A program made the position numbers and the translations under genes. Source: Mesorhizobium sp. dw_380 (lineage in GTDB: Bacteria; Pseudomonadota; Alphaproteobacteria; Rhizobiales; Rhizobiaceae). From it: a DNA stretch of 64,000 nucleotides. Below are positions 1-9,247 of this stretch, piece by piece. The DNA lies in assembly GCF_018588885.1 (NCBI RefSeq), contig NZ_JAFFIW010000023.1, forward strand, positions 1 through 64,000, given 5' to 3'. The notes beneath the pieces were generated by a model, which searched no databases, was not told where the DNA came from, and saw only the letters and a program-made list of their open reading frames with translations. Each line of letters starts with the position of its first letter. The first letter of the stretch is position 1.

Positions 1-192
1 TTCGAGCGGCTCGTCCCTGAGCCGGCGCTCCAGATTGACCAGCTTGCCCTCGGCGCGGCGGCGGCCAAGCTCACCCTTCAAGACAGTGGCGACGCCGGCC
101 GAGTCATAGCCGCGATACTCGAGCCGCTTCAGCGTGGAGAGGATCAGCGGCGCAACCTGCGAATGGCTGACGATTCCAACGATACCGCACAT
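1..192 (-). CDS. glmS: Glutamine--fructose-6-phosphate aminotransferase, N-terminal part (cut by window edge)
   Basis: Only the first 64 codons are in the window; the gene continues past base 1. The product should convert fructose-6-phosphate and glutamine to glucosamine-6-phosphate in the cytoplasm, the entry to UDP-GlcNAc and hence to peptidoglycan, LPS and amino-sugar polysaccharides. The visible protein begins MCGIVGIV, the class II amidotransferase start whose Cys2 becomes the N-terminal nucleophile, followed by the GlmS-typical RLEYRGYDSAGVA stretch at about residues 23-35. The ATG is fixed by the need for Cys2, and GGGGA lies a few bases upstream. A glucosamine-producing gene beside an amino-sugar polysaccharide locus is suggestive but may be chance, as glmS is a housekeeping gene. 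Family identification is very secure. Confidence 0.93.
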   Translation of the reverse strand, partial: MCGIVGIVSHSQVAPLILSTLKRLEYRGYDSAGVATVLKGELGRRRAEGKLVNLERRLRDEPLE

Positions 193-763
193 GGCTTTGT
201 CCCCAACAGCCTGCAGAATCCCGCCCTTATTGCCGAAAACCACATTACCTCTCCTTGATCGTGAACTGATCGTTCATTTGAAGGAGCCTGCCGGCTTAAT
301 CGGACCTGAAATGCCGCGCTTGAAATCGAAGTGGCCGAGAGGGCGCGGGTCCAGGCGGCGGGCCTGCGCAATCGCTAAGGGACGCCCGCCCTGACGAGGA
401 GTGTTCGTTTGAATGATGCGCGCCCGCGAGCCGAGGCGCATGTTGGTTCAGCCGGCAACACAACACATCAGCCGGTTAGGCCCGGCCGCCTGATGCCCCC
501 CTCCAAGAGGCTGTCGGGCCGCTTGATCTTCCTCGGGGAACTTCCCACGCGAAGGCCGTGGGGACTGCCGCGCATGCCAGCAGAGCGAACATTCGACTGC
601 TGTACAGGCGCTGAATTTCGGTAACGCAAGAAGGTCGCCGACGCCGGATCGTTGGCGCTGGGCATCGTTTGATTGCACGAAGACGCTGACCTGATCTCTC
701 GATACAAAAGCAATCTCAGTCCAAGCGTGCCTTGCTCGGTTCAGGCATGAAGGGGGAGTAGGC
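193..763. other. Intergenic region between glmS and the coiled-coil gene
   Basis: This 571-base stretch separates two divergently transcribed genes, so it should hold promoters for both. Short open frames occur on both strands but none has recognisable protein similarity or a convincing ribosome binding site. No strong paired promoter boxes, hairpin terminator or repeat was recognised. Just before the downstream gene a four-codon frame (ATG at 747, stop at 759-761) spans the ribosome binding site; this is probably incidental. Confidence 0.5.
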
Positions 764-2176
764 ATGAAGTTCAAGGATCTGATCAGACGCACCGACAATG
801 CGGACAAGTCATTCGAGGAACTCGAAGCTGACTTGGCCAATGCCGTCGACGAGTGCCTTGATTTGCTGGAGCTCGAAAACGACCCTGTTCCGGGCGAGAC
901 GGTCATGGAACAGGATAACGTCGCGCAAGCCGACGACGATGCGGACATTCCTGAAACCGCGCGACGGCTGACCTCCCATACGCAAAGCCGCATGGCTGCC
1001 TTGAGTTCCTTCGACGGGCTGTTTCGCGATGCGAAGGTGCACTTCGAAGAGATCAACGCGAAACTGTCGGAGCTCGCGAGCACGCATCACCTGACCCGCG
1101 AATTCTTCCACATCCTGCACGCCGACATCCTTCGCGCCAACGAATTGGAGCTGGCGAATCTAAACCTGAATGCTGGGCAAAGAGACCTGTCGGACAAGCT
1201 CAACGATCTGAGCCGAAGACAGCATGAGCGTGAAACTGTCGTGGAGGCGTTGCAGCAGCGCGAGGCAAGCCTGGTTCAGGACAGCGAAGCGCTTCGCGGC
1301 GCATTGGCCGCGGCAAGGCTGGAACTGGTCGAGGCGGCGAATACGAACGCAAAAAAAGAAGCCGAATTTGGCGACCTAACGAACACGCTTGCCGCCGTGA
1401 CCGTCGAGGCCGACAGACGCGCGCGCGAGAACAAGCTGCTGCGCGAAAAGAATGTCAGCGTGTCGATCGACCTCGAAAAGGCGTTGAAGCGGGAGGACGA
1501 GGCGCGGCACAGGCTGGACTCCTTCTCCACGATCCACGCCAACGAAGCGGCGCGAAATTCCGAAATGCTGGGCGCGCTCGGAAGAAGCGAAAAGGAGGCG
1601 ACACGGCTGCACACGGCGCTCGAGGTCACCCAGGCCAGACTGTCGGAGGTGACGGAAGCCGCCCGCATCATGGAGGGGGACAAGGATGCGGAGATCGAAC
1701 GCTGCCGCGTCGAGATCCGAGGATTGCGTTCTGAAATCCAGAGCCTCCAGTCGCGACTGGAGCTTACATCAAAGACAAACAGCGAGACCTCAAGTGAGAT
1801 CGCCAAGCTCAAGCTTCAATGGAGCGACGCGGTGGCGGAAAAGCAGGTCGCCGATGAAAGGTTGGCTGCTCTGACCAAGGAGGCCGAGACGGACAGGCTG
1901 AACCTTTCCAGGATAACCGCCAATTTTTCACAGCTTTCGCTGCAGCAGGCATCCGATCAGATCCAACTCGATGTCCGCCGGCAGGAATGCGAAGACCTGC
2001 GGGCCGAAATCGCATTGGTCAACGCCCGGATCCGCGAACTCCTCCCCTATGAGAGGCTCCACAAGGCCGCCAGCGTCTTGCCGCAGGAGAGCGTCGTGAC
2101 CAAGATCCCCGTGGCGGCGGAGCGGACGGCGCGTGCCGCCCGCCGCGTTCGCCGCAGGGCGTTCACCGCGTCGTAA
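764..2176 (+). CDS. Long coiled-coil protein of unknown function
   Basis: A 470-residue soluble protein with no recognised enzymatic motif. After an acidic N-terminal region (about residues 1-65), residues 110-425 are dominated by heptad-like Ala/Leu/Glu/Arg/Lys pattern typical of long coiled coils, and the tail (about 445-470) is very basic, rich in Arg and Ala. No signal peptide or membrane segment is seen, so it is probably cytoplasmic and perhaps a scaffold. The ATG is preceded by AGGGGGAG at good spacing. It converges on the type I secretion adaptor gene, with 48 bases between the two stop codons, and sits at the edge of the polysaccharide locus, so a role in organising synthesis or secretion is possible but only inferred. 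Coiled coils match many unrelated proteins, so sequence similarity alone would be weak evidence. Confidence 0.7.
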   Translation: MKFKDLIRRTDNADKSFEELEADLANAVDECLDLLELENDPVPGETVMEQDNVAQADDDADIPETARRLTSHTQSRMAALSSFDGLFRDAKVHFEEINAKLSELASTHHLTREFFHILHADILRANELELANLNLNAGQRDLSDKLNDLSRRQHERETVVEALQQREASLVQDSEALRGALAAARLELVEAANTNAKKEAEFGDLTNTLAAVTVEADRRARENKLLREKNVSVSIDLEKALKREDEARHRLDSFSTIHANEAARNSEMLGALGRSEKEATRLHTALEVTQARLSEVTEAARIMEGDKDAEIERCRVEIRGLRSEIQSLQSRLELTSKTNSETSSEIAKLKLQWSDAVAEKQVADERLAALTKEAETDRLNLSRITANFSQLSLQQASDQIQLDVRRQECEDLRAEIALVNARIRELLPYERLHKAASVLPQESVVTKIPVAAERTARAARRVRRRAFTAS

Positions 2177-2224
2177 GAACAAGAGCTGCTCGAAAACTGC
2201 GCTCGCTTCCAACCGTTCGCCGCC

Positions 2225-3595
2225 TCACTGGCGGAAGGCCCGGGACATCTGATCGGTGAGAGGCTTCAGCAGATAGGACCAGACGGAGCGTTCGTCGGTA
2301 CTGATATGGACCTCGGCCGGCATACCCGGTTTCAGCACCTTGGCATCGGTCAGGCAGGCTGCCTTGTTCTCGACGTTGATGCGCGCCGAAAAATACGAGA
2401 GCTGGTGTTGTTGATCCTTGATCAGGTCCGCCGAAATGCGCTTGATCGATCCTTGGCAAGCCGGCGTCGTGCCGGCATCGAAAGCCGGGAACCGGATCGA
2501 GACCCGCTGACCGGGACGAATGTCATCTATGCGCGATGGCGGGATCAGCGCATCGACGACGAGGTTGTCGGCGTCGGGCACGATCATCATGAGCACTTCT
2601 CCGGGAGCGATCACGCCGCCGACCGTGTGGATGGAGGATTCCTGCACCGTTCCAGATTGCGGAGCGCGGATGGTCGTTTTGCTCAACTCGTCTTGCGCCA
2701 CAACCTGGCGCTCGCTGAGTTCGGTCTGCTTGGCTTCGGTTTCGCGAAGTTCACTGGTCACCTCACTGCGCCTTTGCTCATCGAGCTGAAGAATCTGCAA
2801 TTCGGTCTCGCTGATCCGGCCCTGCGCCTCGGCGACGGCCGCCGCGAGGCGTCCTGATTCTCCGTGCGCCCGGGTGGCATCCAGCTTGACGTTGCTCAGT
2901 CTCTCCTTGGACACCAATTTCTTTGAGAACAGCGCCTCGACATCGGTGAGATCCCCGTCCAGCAGGACCACGGACTGGTCTTCGGCCGTCTGTTGCGCCT
3001 TGAGGCCGTCGATCTGACGTTCGAGTTGCTTCGAGCGGCTTTGCAGCTGCGCCTTCTGTCCGGTCAGCGCCGCTGCACGGCTTTCGAACAGGGTGCGCTC
3101 GCCGCTGACCAGCGCTGCGATTTGCGGATCGCCCATGCGCGTCTGAAGGCCAGGCGGAAGCTGCATTTCCGGCAGGCCTTGCCGCTCGGCTTCCAGCCGG
3201 GCAAGACGAACGGTCGTGCGATCGAGATCCTCACTGATGATCTGCAGATTGGCCCGCGTCAGCGTGTCGTCCAGCCTGGCCACCACGTCGCCGGCCCGCA
3301 CATGGTCCCCGTCTTGCGCGAAGATGCCTCCGACCGTGCCGCCGGTCAGATGCTGGACTTTCTTTATGTTGCTTTCGACCACCACGGTGGCGGGCGCAAT
3401 CACCGCGCCGGCGATTTTGGTCAAACCCAGCCAAAGCCCTCCGCCGGCAATCAGCAGAGCGGTGACCACCAGGCCAAGAATGAGATTGGCCCGGATATCG
3501 TCCCGTGCATCGGCCGCATGCGTCCCGGGCCTTCGGTTCGCATCGCCAATCGCAGGGCCAATCGCAGCGAATGTCGACATGGTCACATCAGACAT
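2225..3595 (-). CDS. prsE: Type I secretion membrane fusion protein (HlyD/PrsE family)
   Basis: 456 residues, the usual size of HlyD-family adaptors of type I secretion. It should span the periplasm and connect the inner-membrane ABC exporter to an outer-membrane TolC-type channel. Visible parts: short cytoplasmic N-terminus, one membrane segment at about residues 36-60, a lipoyl-like half (VRAGDVVARLDD, about residues 100-111), a long coiled-coil hairpin (about 135-290), and the second lipoyl-like half with SGTVQES followed by a beta-barrel region. The ATG was chosen because GAGG lies at the right distance; an upstream GTG at 3610 overlaps the stop of the exporter gene but has no good ribosome site. 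It follows the ABC exporter gene with 11 bases between. No outer-membrane channel gene is seen nearby. The best substrate candidate in the window is the RTX protein at 31554. Confidence 0.9.
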   Translation of the reverse strand: MSDVTMSTFAAIGPAIGDANRRPGTHAADARDDIRANLILGLVVTALLIAGGGLWLGLTKIAGAVIAPATVVVESNIKKVQHLTGGTVGGIFAQDGDHVRAGDVVARLDDTLTRANLQIISEDLDRTTVRLARLEAERQGLPEMQLPPGLQTRMGDPQIAALVSGERTLFESRAAALTGQKAQLQSRSKQLERQIDGLKAQQTAEDQSVVLLDGDLTDVEALFSKKLVSKERLSNVKLDATRAHGESGRLAAAVAEAQGRISETELQILQLDEQRRSEVTSELRETEAKQTELSERQVVAQDELSKTTIRAPQSGTVQESSIHTVGGVIAPGEVLMMIVPDADNLVVDALIPPSRIDDIRPGQRVSIRFPAFDAGTTPACQGSIKRISADLIKDQQHQLSYFSARINVENKAACLTDAKVLKPGMPAEVHISTDERSVWSYLLKPLTDQMSRAFRQ

Positions 3596-3606
3596 AGGAA
3601 AATACC

Positions 3607-5358
3607 TCACGCATGACCGCTCACGCCTTTTTGCATCGAGACAGCCGACGCCGGCCGGGCTGCCGGGGGGAATGGCCGGATAACGTTCGCCAGGACCTCC
3701 TCGCGCGAGCCGAAGGAATGAAGCGTCCCGTTCGCCATGACGAGTACGCTGTCGATATTGGTGAGAGCGGAAGGACGGTGCGCGACAATGATGACGATGC
3801 CGCCACGCCGGCGCACCGCCAGGATCGCTCCGGCCAGGGCAGCATCACCGTCGACGTCCAGGTTCGAATTGGGCTCGTCGAGGACGACAAGGAATGGATC
3901 GCCATAAAGAGCCCTGGCAAGTCCGACGAGTTGCCTCTGTCCGGCCGACAGGGCTGCGCCTCCCTCGCCTACGCGTGTTTGGAAACCATCCGGCAAACGC
4001 ATGATCATCTTGTCGACGCCAGCGGCCCTGGCGGCCGCCAGCACACCCTTGGCGTCGCCGCCGCCGCCAAAGCGCGAAATGTTGTCGGCAACGGTTCCGT
4101 CGAACAGTTCGACATCCTGCGGCAGGTAGCCGATATGGGCGCCAAGCTGTTCCTGGCCCCATTGATCGAGCGAGGCTTCGTCCAGCCTCACCATGCCGCG
4201 CAGCGGCTGCCACACGCCCACCAGGGCGCGCACGAGCGTGGTCTTTCCGGAGCCGCTTGGGCCGACAATGGCCATGCCCGCCCCGCTGGATAGCTGAAAG
4301 CTGACATTGGTCACGGTCGGTTTTTGCTGGCTTGGCGGCGCTATCGTCAGATCCTCGACCGCCAGCATCGCCTGCGGGCGTGGCAGTTCCATGAGCTCGC
4401 CGTGGCTGCCAAAGGCGGCAAGCGCCACCGCCAGTTGGGAATAGCTCTGCCGGAACGCGACAAACCCTCTCCAGTTGGCAAGCGCCGCATCGACCGGGGC
4501 CAACGAGCGGCCGAGCAAGATGGACGATGCTATGATCACACCTGGCGAAGCCTCACCCCCGATCACGAGATAGGCACCCAGTCCCAGAACGGAAGACTGC
4601 AAGGCCATACGAAGCGCCCTCGACAGCGAACCGGTGGCGCCGACAATGTCGGAGAGCCGCTCCTGATGCCCAAGATAGGCGTGATTAATCTCACTCCAGC
4701 GCCGGGCGAGCCGCCCGGAAAGCCCCATGGCGCGCACGACCTCCGCATTGCGGCGGCCGGAATCGGCCAGGTTGCGTTGCGACACGAGTGTCTCGGACGC
4801 CCGCGCGGCCGGTCCGCGGCCAAGGATCTCCGCGATCACGGTGAGCAGCACGACAACAATCGCACCGCCCGTTGCCAGCAGACCGAGCGACGGATGCAGC
4901 AGATAGATGACCAGCAGATAGAATGGCATCCAGGGCGCGTCGAAGACGACAGTCGGCCCCAACCCTGAAAGGAAGCCGCGCAACTGATCAAGATCGCGAA
5001 GCGGCTGTACCCGGCTCGCATTCTGCCCGCCGATGAGCGGCAGGGAGAGCGAGAGAGCGAAGACTTTTTGCTGCAGCGTCTTATGGAGGCGATTGCCGAT
5101 GCGAACCAGCAGGCGAAGCCGCACGAAGTCGAGCAATCCATAGACGGCATAGAGGCCCAGCATCCCGATCGTAAAACCAACAAGCGTCGGAACGCTCTGC
5201 GAAGGCAAAACGCGATCGTAGATTTGCAGCATATAGACGGAGCCGGTCAGCGCGAGAATGTTTATGACCGCCGAGAACGCGCCAACGCCTACCAGTGCGG
5301 GCGCACAGCCGAGCATAGCGGCACGCAGATCGGGCGAAAGTCTTCCGACGGGGTTCAT
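3607..5358 (-). CDS. prsD: Type I secretion ABC transporter, permease/ATPase (PrsD family)
   Basis: 583 residues, typical for HlyB/PrtD-type exporters that lack the N-terminal C39-like peptidase domain. A membrane region with about six hydrophobic segments occupies roughly residues 20-300. The ATPase domain follows: Walker A GPSGSGKTT at about residue 366, signature LSAGQRQLVGLARAL at about 470, and Walker B FLVVLDEP just after. The ATG at MNPVGR is preferred over upstream starts because the alignable protein begins there and GGAAG precedes it. It forms a two-gene unit with the HlyD-type adaptor. In rhizobia PrsD/PrsE export RTX-type glycanases and adhesins without cleaving an N-terminal signal; that role here is inferred from family and from the RTX gene in the same locus. 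A TATGAT hexamer at 5456-5461 (minus strand) could be a -10 box, but no clear -35 was seen. Confidence 0.92.
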   Translation of the reverse strand: MNPVGRLSPDLRAAMLGCAPALVGVGAFSAVINILALTGSVYMLQIYDRVLPSQSVPTLVGFTIGMLGLYAVYGLLDFVRLRLLVRIGNRLHKTLQQKVFALSLSLPLIGGQNASRVQPLRDLDQLRGFLSGLGPTVVFDAPWMPFYLLVIYLLHPSLGLLATGGAIVVVLLTVIAEILGRGPAARASETLVSQRNLADSGRRNAEVVRAMGLSGRLARRWSEINHAYLGHQERLSDIVGATGSLSRALRMALQSSVLGLGAYLVIGGEASPGVIIASSILLGRSLAPVDAALANWRGFVAFRQSYSQLAVALAAFGSHGELMELPRPQAMLAVEDLTIAPPSQQKPTVTNVSFQLSSGAGMAIVGPSGSGKTTLVRALVGVWQPLRGMVRLDEASLDQWGQEQLGAHIGYLPQDVELFDGTVADNISRFGGGGDAKGVLAAARAAGVDKMIMRLPDGFQTRVGEGGAALSAGQRQLVGLARALYGDPFLVVLDEPNSNLDVDGDAALAGAILAVRRRGGIVIIVAHRPSALTNIDSVLVMANGTLHSFGSREEVLANVIRPFPPAARPASAVSMQKGVSGHA

Positions 5359-5722
5359 AGCGCGTGACTTCCGGTGAGAAATCGTCGCGCAACTTCGGTG
5401 GCCTTGCCGGCCACGCACAGATTTTCGGTTTTCAGGGGCGTTCCCTCTTCACTGTATCATATTACGCCCCGCTAACTTACGTGCCCTCTTGTCCAAATGT
5501 AGCGAAATCGTGACGCTGGCCCGAGAAACTGGGAATCGACGCATCAAATCGGGGGAAAACCTGGGGAAACCGCCATTTTCGGGTTGAGCGGACGGGTGAC
5601 GCCAGGCAATCACGCCGACACTGCACCATTCTTTTCGGGCGCGATTCGTCCCCTGACGCAAGCGCCGGCTGGACGGCTCGCAGCCGTTTCACGGGGACAT
5701 TTGAGTGCGCGGTTCCCATCTT
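5359..5722. other. Intergenic region upstream of the type I secretion pair
   Basis: A 364-base gap between the methyltransferase stop and the exporter start, both on the minus strand. No coding region could be supported. It may carry a separate promoter for the secretion pair; a TATGAT hexamer at 5456-5461 on the minus strand is the only promoter-like element I can point to. Confidence 0.4.
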
Positions 5723-6607
5723 CTAGCGCTTTTTTGCAACAACCAGGAAATGCTGCGCCAGTTGTCCAGGAACGCGAAGGGTTCTGGACGCCTTCTCGAC
5801 AGGCTCCATCAATGCTTCGCAGGCCCCTGGCAAGAGGTGTCCCGGCCGAGGTAGATAGCCGTAAGGTATTATCTCCTCGACCAGGAACCCGGACGCGGTC
5901 AAGAGTTCCTTGAACCTCGCTGCGCTCAGCGTGTTGCGGACTGTGCGTCCAAACAACCGATTAAGCAGCCGGCAAATCAGGCCGATGGGGGACGTCGCAT
6001 TCATGTGAATGTTGCACACAAGCCGCCCGTCGGCTTTGAGATGCTCATTTATCGCCTTCAGCGCTTCAGACTTTAGCCGATCCTCGGCATTCAGAAAGAA
6101 GCGAAAGGCCGTTACGACGTCAAAGGCTTCGCCGAGAGGTTCCGTCGTCATATCAGTGTGACGCAGTCTCACATTGGGCGGAACTTGCGCGCAGCCAAGC
6201 ATGGATTTGGAAATGTCGACGCCAACCACCTCGCCGAAGAGCCCGGCTGCCACATTGGTGATGCGACCTGTTCCGCATGCGAAATCGAGGCACTTTCGAT
6301 CGGCTCCGCCCATTGGGCAAAGAACGCCCAGGATCAGGGGCTTTTCGACTTTCTCCCAAAGCGCGCCATAATAGCCGGACTCGTGCGTTTTGTTGTAATG
6401 CGCACCGTAGCCCGGCGCGCAATGGCTGGTCCTGTAGCCTTCCGACAGCCGGTCGCCTTGCGGACGGACGTTCTGCTTCGGCGTCGGCTCTTGCCAAATT
6501 CTGGAATCACCGGTCTGGGAATCGGCCAGCGGAATTCGCGCCGCTGAAGGCGTATCGGAAGCATGACTTGCCGATTGAGACATTTGAGCCGCGTTCGTCG
6601 ACGGCAT
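5723..6607 (-). CDS. Class I SAM-dependent methyltransferase
   Basis: About 294 residues. The Rossmann SAM-binding motif appears as CLDFACGTGRI near residue 105, followed by the acidic end of strand 2 (VVGVDIS) and a motif IV-like FDVVTAF, which together identify a small-molecule type methyltransferase domain. The target cannot be read from sequence; sugars and carrier-bound acyl groups are both plausible in this locus. The first 60 or so residues are low-complexity and probably flexible. Start choice: an ATG at 6607 has AAGGGA 8 bases upstream; the ATG at 6616 is in frame three codons earlier but overlaps that site. It lies downstream of the ExoF-like gene in the same direction, 116 bases apart. 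A Trm112-like protein is encoded elsewhere in the locus and could in principle partner it. Confidence 0.82.
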   Translation of the reverse strand: MPSTNAAQMSQSASHASDTPSAARIPLADSQTGDSRIWQEPTPKQNVRPQGDRLSEGYRTSHCAPGYGAHYNKTHESGYYGALWEKVEKPLILGVLCPMGGADRKCLDFACGTGRITNVAAGLFGEVVGVDISKSMLGCAQVPPNVRLRHTDMTTEPLGEAFDVVTAFRFFLNAEDRLKSEALKAINEHLKADGRLVCNIHMNATSPIGLICRLLNRLFGRTVRNTLSAARFKELLTASGFLVEEIIPYGYLPRPGHLLPGACEALMEPVEKASRTLRVPGQLAQHFLVVAKKR

Positions 6608-6723
6608 CGGCTTCATCCCTTGCTTGGAATTGGGTCTCACGGGACCTCCCGTTCGTTGGTGTTCGATCGCGCGATCGAACAGTGAGTTCCCCAAACCTTT
6701 TCTATCGGTCGAACCGAGGCGGC

Positions 6724-7983
6724 CTATTGGATTGCCGCGCTCAGTGGATCGCTGCTGAACTTGGCTTCGACGGTGTCCCCCGGCATCACGATCGTATCTT
6801 CGTCGGCCGACAATGTGCGCCACTCCTCGCCTATCCTGCGCACGATCGTGACTTGCGCCCGGATTGTTTCGCCGGCAATCGGCAATGGCTGGGCGGATGC
6901 CCCGGTCGGTTGCAGCTTCTGGCTGGCGGCGTGGAGTTTGGCGGTGACGTCGGCAAGCCGCGCGTTGGTGTCCTTCAGATCGGTCAGCAAGCCGATCTTC
7001 CTCTGATTCTCATTGCGCTCGTGCTGCCTGACATAGTCCTCCTGCTGGCGTCGCGCCCTCATGAGCTCGACCGATGTTTGAAGCGCCCCGCTAGAAGAGA
7101 GAAGCAAGGCGCGCCGGACATCGGCGAGCCGGTTGTTGGTCAGGTTGCCTGACTCAAACACCTTGGTTACGCGCGCCAGGTCCTCCTGATCGGCTTTCAC
7201 GCCCTCGGCCTCGACCTTTTCGCGCTTCTGCAGCACCTCGATTTGATCCGCTGCGTCCTTCTCGCCCTTCTCGAGAAAAGCCTGCTCCTGCTGGAAATCG
7301 CTCAGCGCGATCTTCAGCGCGTCCATTTCGGCTTGGGCGATCGCGGTTCCGACACTGGGCGACAGAGGTGATCCTTGCGGTATGTGCGTGTCGAAATCCG
7401 CCTGGCCCTGCAGTTCGGCCTGGACGCGGGCGGCGTGAAAATAGTCTTTGGTGTAGTCGCCCCACAATGTCTCGTAGTCGCGCCGGAGATCGACCGGATC
7501 GGGCCCGGTCTGGCCTGGCCGTGACCGCAACAGGCTGAAGCCGCCGGAGACGGCGAGCGCCTGCCGCACGGTCATGAGCGGACGGTAGGCCTGTTGTCCC
7601 GGGGTAAGCACATCGCCCATCACATAGATCGGACGGTAATCGGCGATGATGGCGGTCACATCGTCTGGCTTGATGACGACCATTTGCTCCCTGCCATCGG
7701 GCAGGCGCACATGAAAGATCTTGGTCGGCAAAAGCGCTTGCATGCGCGTCTGCAATTCGGCCCCGGTGAGGCCCGCGACCATGACCATCCCGACTTCGGG
7801 AAGCGCGATATTGCCATCCATCTGGACCACGGCTCGCTGCGTTCGATCCGCGATCGACGCAATCCCGATCTCGACGGTATCGCCAGGTGACAGTTTATAA
7901 GGCTCGGTATCGCCCGCGACAGCCATCGATGTCAGGGACATGACGGCAGCCGAGGCAAGAACGGTTCGTTTAACGAAGGCCAT
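6724..7983 (-). CDS. Polysaccharide export protein, ExoF/Wza-like
   Basis: 419 residues with a signal peptide (about residues 1-23, ending AVAG). The mature N-terminus YKLSPGDTVEIGI is the start of the polysaccharide export (Poly_export) domain, and VMGDVLTPG followed by TVRQALAVSGGF is the soluble ligand-binding (SLBB) region at about residues 120-150. Residues 210-340 are charged and coiled-coil-like, an arrangement of the rhizobial ExoF type rather than classical Wza. Location: periplasm and/or outer membrane, forming or gating the export channel. No lipobox cysteine was seen, also like ExoF. The ATG at MAFVKRT is chosen because it begins the signal peptide and AGAAGGAG precedes it. It overlaps the upstream beta-propeller gene by 14 bases, so the two are probably co-transcribed. 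The cognate co-polymerase is likely the ExoP-like protein at 17412. Confidence 0.88.
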   Translation of the reverse strand: MAFVKRTVLASAAVMSLTSMAVAGDTEPYKLSPGDTVEIGIASIADRTQRAVVQMDGNIALPEVGMVMVAGLTGAELQTRMQALLPTKIFHVRLPDGREQMVVIKPDDVTAIIADYRPIYVMGDVLTPGQQAYRPLMTVRQALAVSGGFSLLRSRPGQTGPDPVDLRRDYETLWGDYTKDYFHAARVQAELQGQADFDTHIPQGSPLSPSVGTAIAQAEMDALKIALSDFQQEQAFLEKGEKDAADQIEVLQKREKVEAEGVKADQEDLARVTKVFESGNLTNNRLADVRRALLLSSSGALQTSVELMRARRQQEDYVRQHERNENQRKIGLLTDLKDTNARLADVTAKLHAASQKLQPTGASAQPLPIAGETIRAQVTIVRRIGEEWRTLSADEDTIVMPGDTVEAKFSSDPLSAAIQ

Positions 7984-9247
7984 CTGCGACAAACTCCTTC
8001 TGCGTCGATACCAGTTCACGGGGCCATTCGACACGGGCTACGAAATCGTAGACCTGACCGCCGGGAACGCCCCAATTGCTCGACCAAACTATCTGCGTGC
8101 CGTCTGGAGACGGCGAGGCATGCGTCTCGCTCCAGTAGTCGAACGGAGCATCGTGCGTGTCGACGATGCGGCGCACCTCGCCGCTGCCGTCCGTGCGCAG
8201 CGCAATGACCTGCTGCGCGTATGGCGCCCAATCCTGGTGCTTCGATACTTCGGCGGGCGTCCCGGCATAGCTCACAAACACCCAGCCGGGCCTGTCCAGG
8301 GACCTGAGCGACACATGCTGGGCTTCGCCATATTTCATCAGCGAGGTGACCTTGCCGTCGGACAATTTGCGCTTGATGACCTGATACTTGTCCGGATCCG
8401 ATTTGCTGATTCCTACATAGATTTCGCTGCCATCGGCATCGACCGTCATGTCGCCGTGACCGGGGCGATGATGCTCCGTCCACTTCTGGCGCAAGGTCCC
8501 ATCAATGGAAAAGATGAAGCTCGGTTCATTGCCGTCCGGCAATTCCTGGAAGCACAGAATGCTGGTCCCAAGCGGAGAGATGGAGCAGGAGTTGGTGGTC
8601 CCCGGAAGTTGGGCAAGATCGATATCCGGGAACTTCCGCTGCAGCTTGAGGTCGTAGCCAAAGACCACGGCTTTGCCGTCATTGCGCGTTGCACGCACCG
8701 CGATGCGGTTGCCGTCGCGGCTCGGATTGCCCTTGTACGGTCCGAACTGAAGATCGCGATAGGCTGCCGCGACGAACAAGACATCTTCATGATTGGTGCG
8801 TGGCGCCCAAGTGGAAATCTGGCGACCGCCAACACAAATCATCAGGTTGGGGTCCTTGGGGTGCCATTCGCATTCTGTCGAGCGATCACGGTGGAACAAT
8901 GGGACGTAGGTGCGCCCGTCGAGGAAGCACATTCCGCCACAGCCATTGGCGATAAGAAGAAGGCTCTGGTCCGCATTCCACGCCTGGGCGCTTGAATAAC
9001 GGTGGCTGCAATATTTCTTGCTGCATACGATCCCTGGGCCGAGGATTCCGGGTTTGGTGATCCGCACGAAAATAGTGCCAGACGCCGGATCCTTTGTGGC
9101 GCGCAGATAGTCCGGCAGGTTTTTCGCGGCCGATATGGCCGACTGCTCCAACGGGCTGCTTTCGCGGCCGCCGGCCATGTAGGCGTTAAGCGACATGGCG
9201 CCGGCAATCAGCAGCAACGCCAACACATGACGGCGGAACCGGGTCAT
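7970..9247 (-). CDS. Exported beta-propeller-like protein of unknown function
   Basis: 425 residues. The N-terminus has a basic start and hydrophobic stretch (about residues 8-24) consistent with a signal peptide or anchor. The rest contains repeated short strands with patterns such as PNLMICVGG, GNRIAVRA, GSEIYVGIS and GTQIVWSS, resembling TolB/WD40-type propeller blades, so a periplasmic propeller is likely. Six cysteines occur, including closely spaced ones around KKYCS and GCGGMC, suggesting disulfides outside the cytoplasm. The function is not known. Its stop overlaps the ExoF-like start by 14 bases, and its start overlaps the stop of the dehydratase gene in an ATGA arrangement, which places it firmly in the polysaccharide operon. 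It could bind or check the polymer during export; that is inference only. Confidence 0.72.
   Translation of the reverse strand: MTRFRRHVLALLLIAGAMSLNAYMAGGRESSPLEQSAISAAKNLPDYLRATKDPASGTIFVRITKPGILGPGIVCSKKYCSHRYSSAQAWNADQSLLLIANGCGGMCFLDGRTYVPLFHRDRSTECEWHPKDPNLMICVGGRQISTWAPRTNHEDVLFVAAAYRDLQFGPYKGNPSRDGNRIAVRATRNDGKAVVFGYDLKLQRKFPDIDLAQLPGTTNSCSISPLGTSILCFQELPDGNEPSFIFSIDGTLRQKWTEHHRPGHGDMTVDADGSEIYVGISKSDPDKYQVIKRKLSDGKVTSLMKYGEAQHVSLRSLDRPGWVFVSYAGTPAEVSKHQDWAPYAQQVIALRTDGSGEVRRIVDTHDAPFDYWSETHASPSPDGTQIVWSSNWGVPGGQVYDFVARVEWPRELVSTQKEFVADGLR

Noticed and set aside
448..1083. 211-codon minus-strand frame upstream of and across the coiled-coil gene
   Set aside because: Ser/Ala-rich composition is that of a reverse shadow of a coiled-coil gene; no ribosome site.
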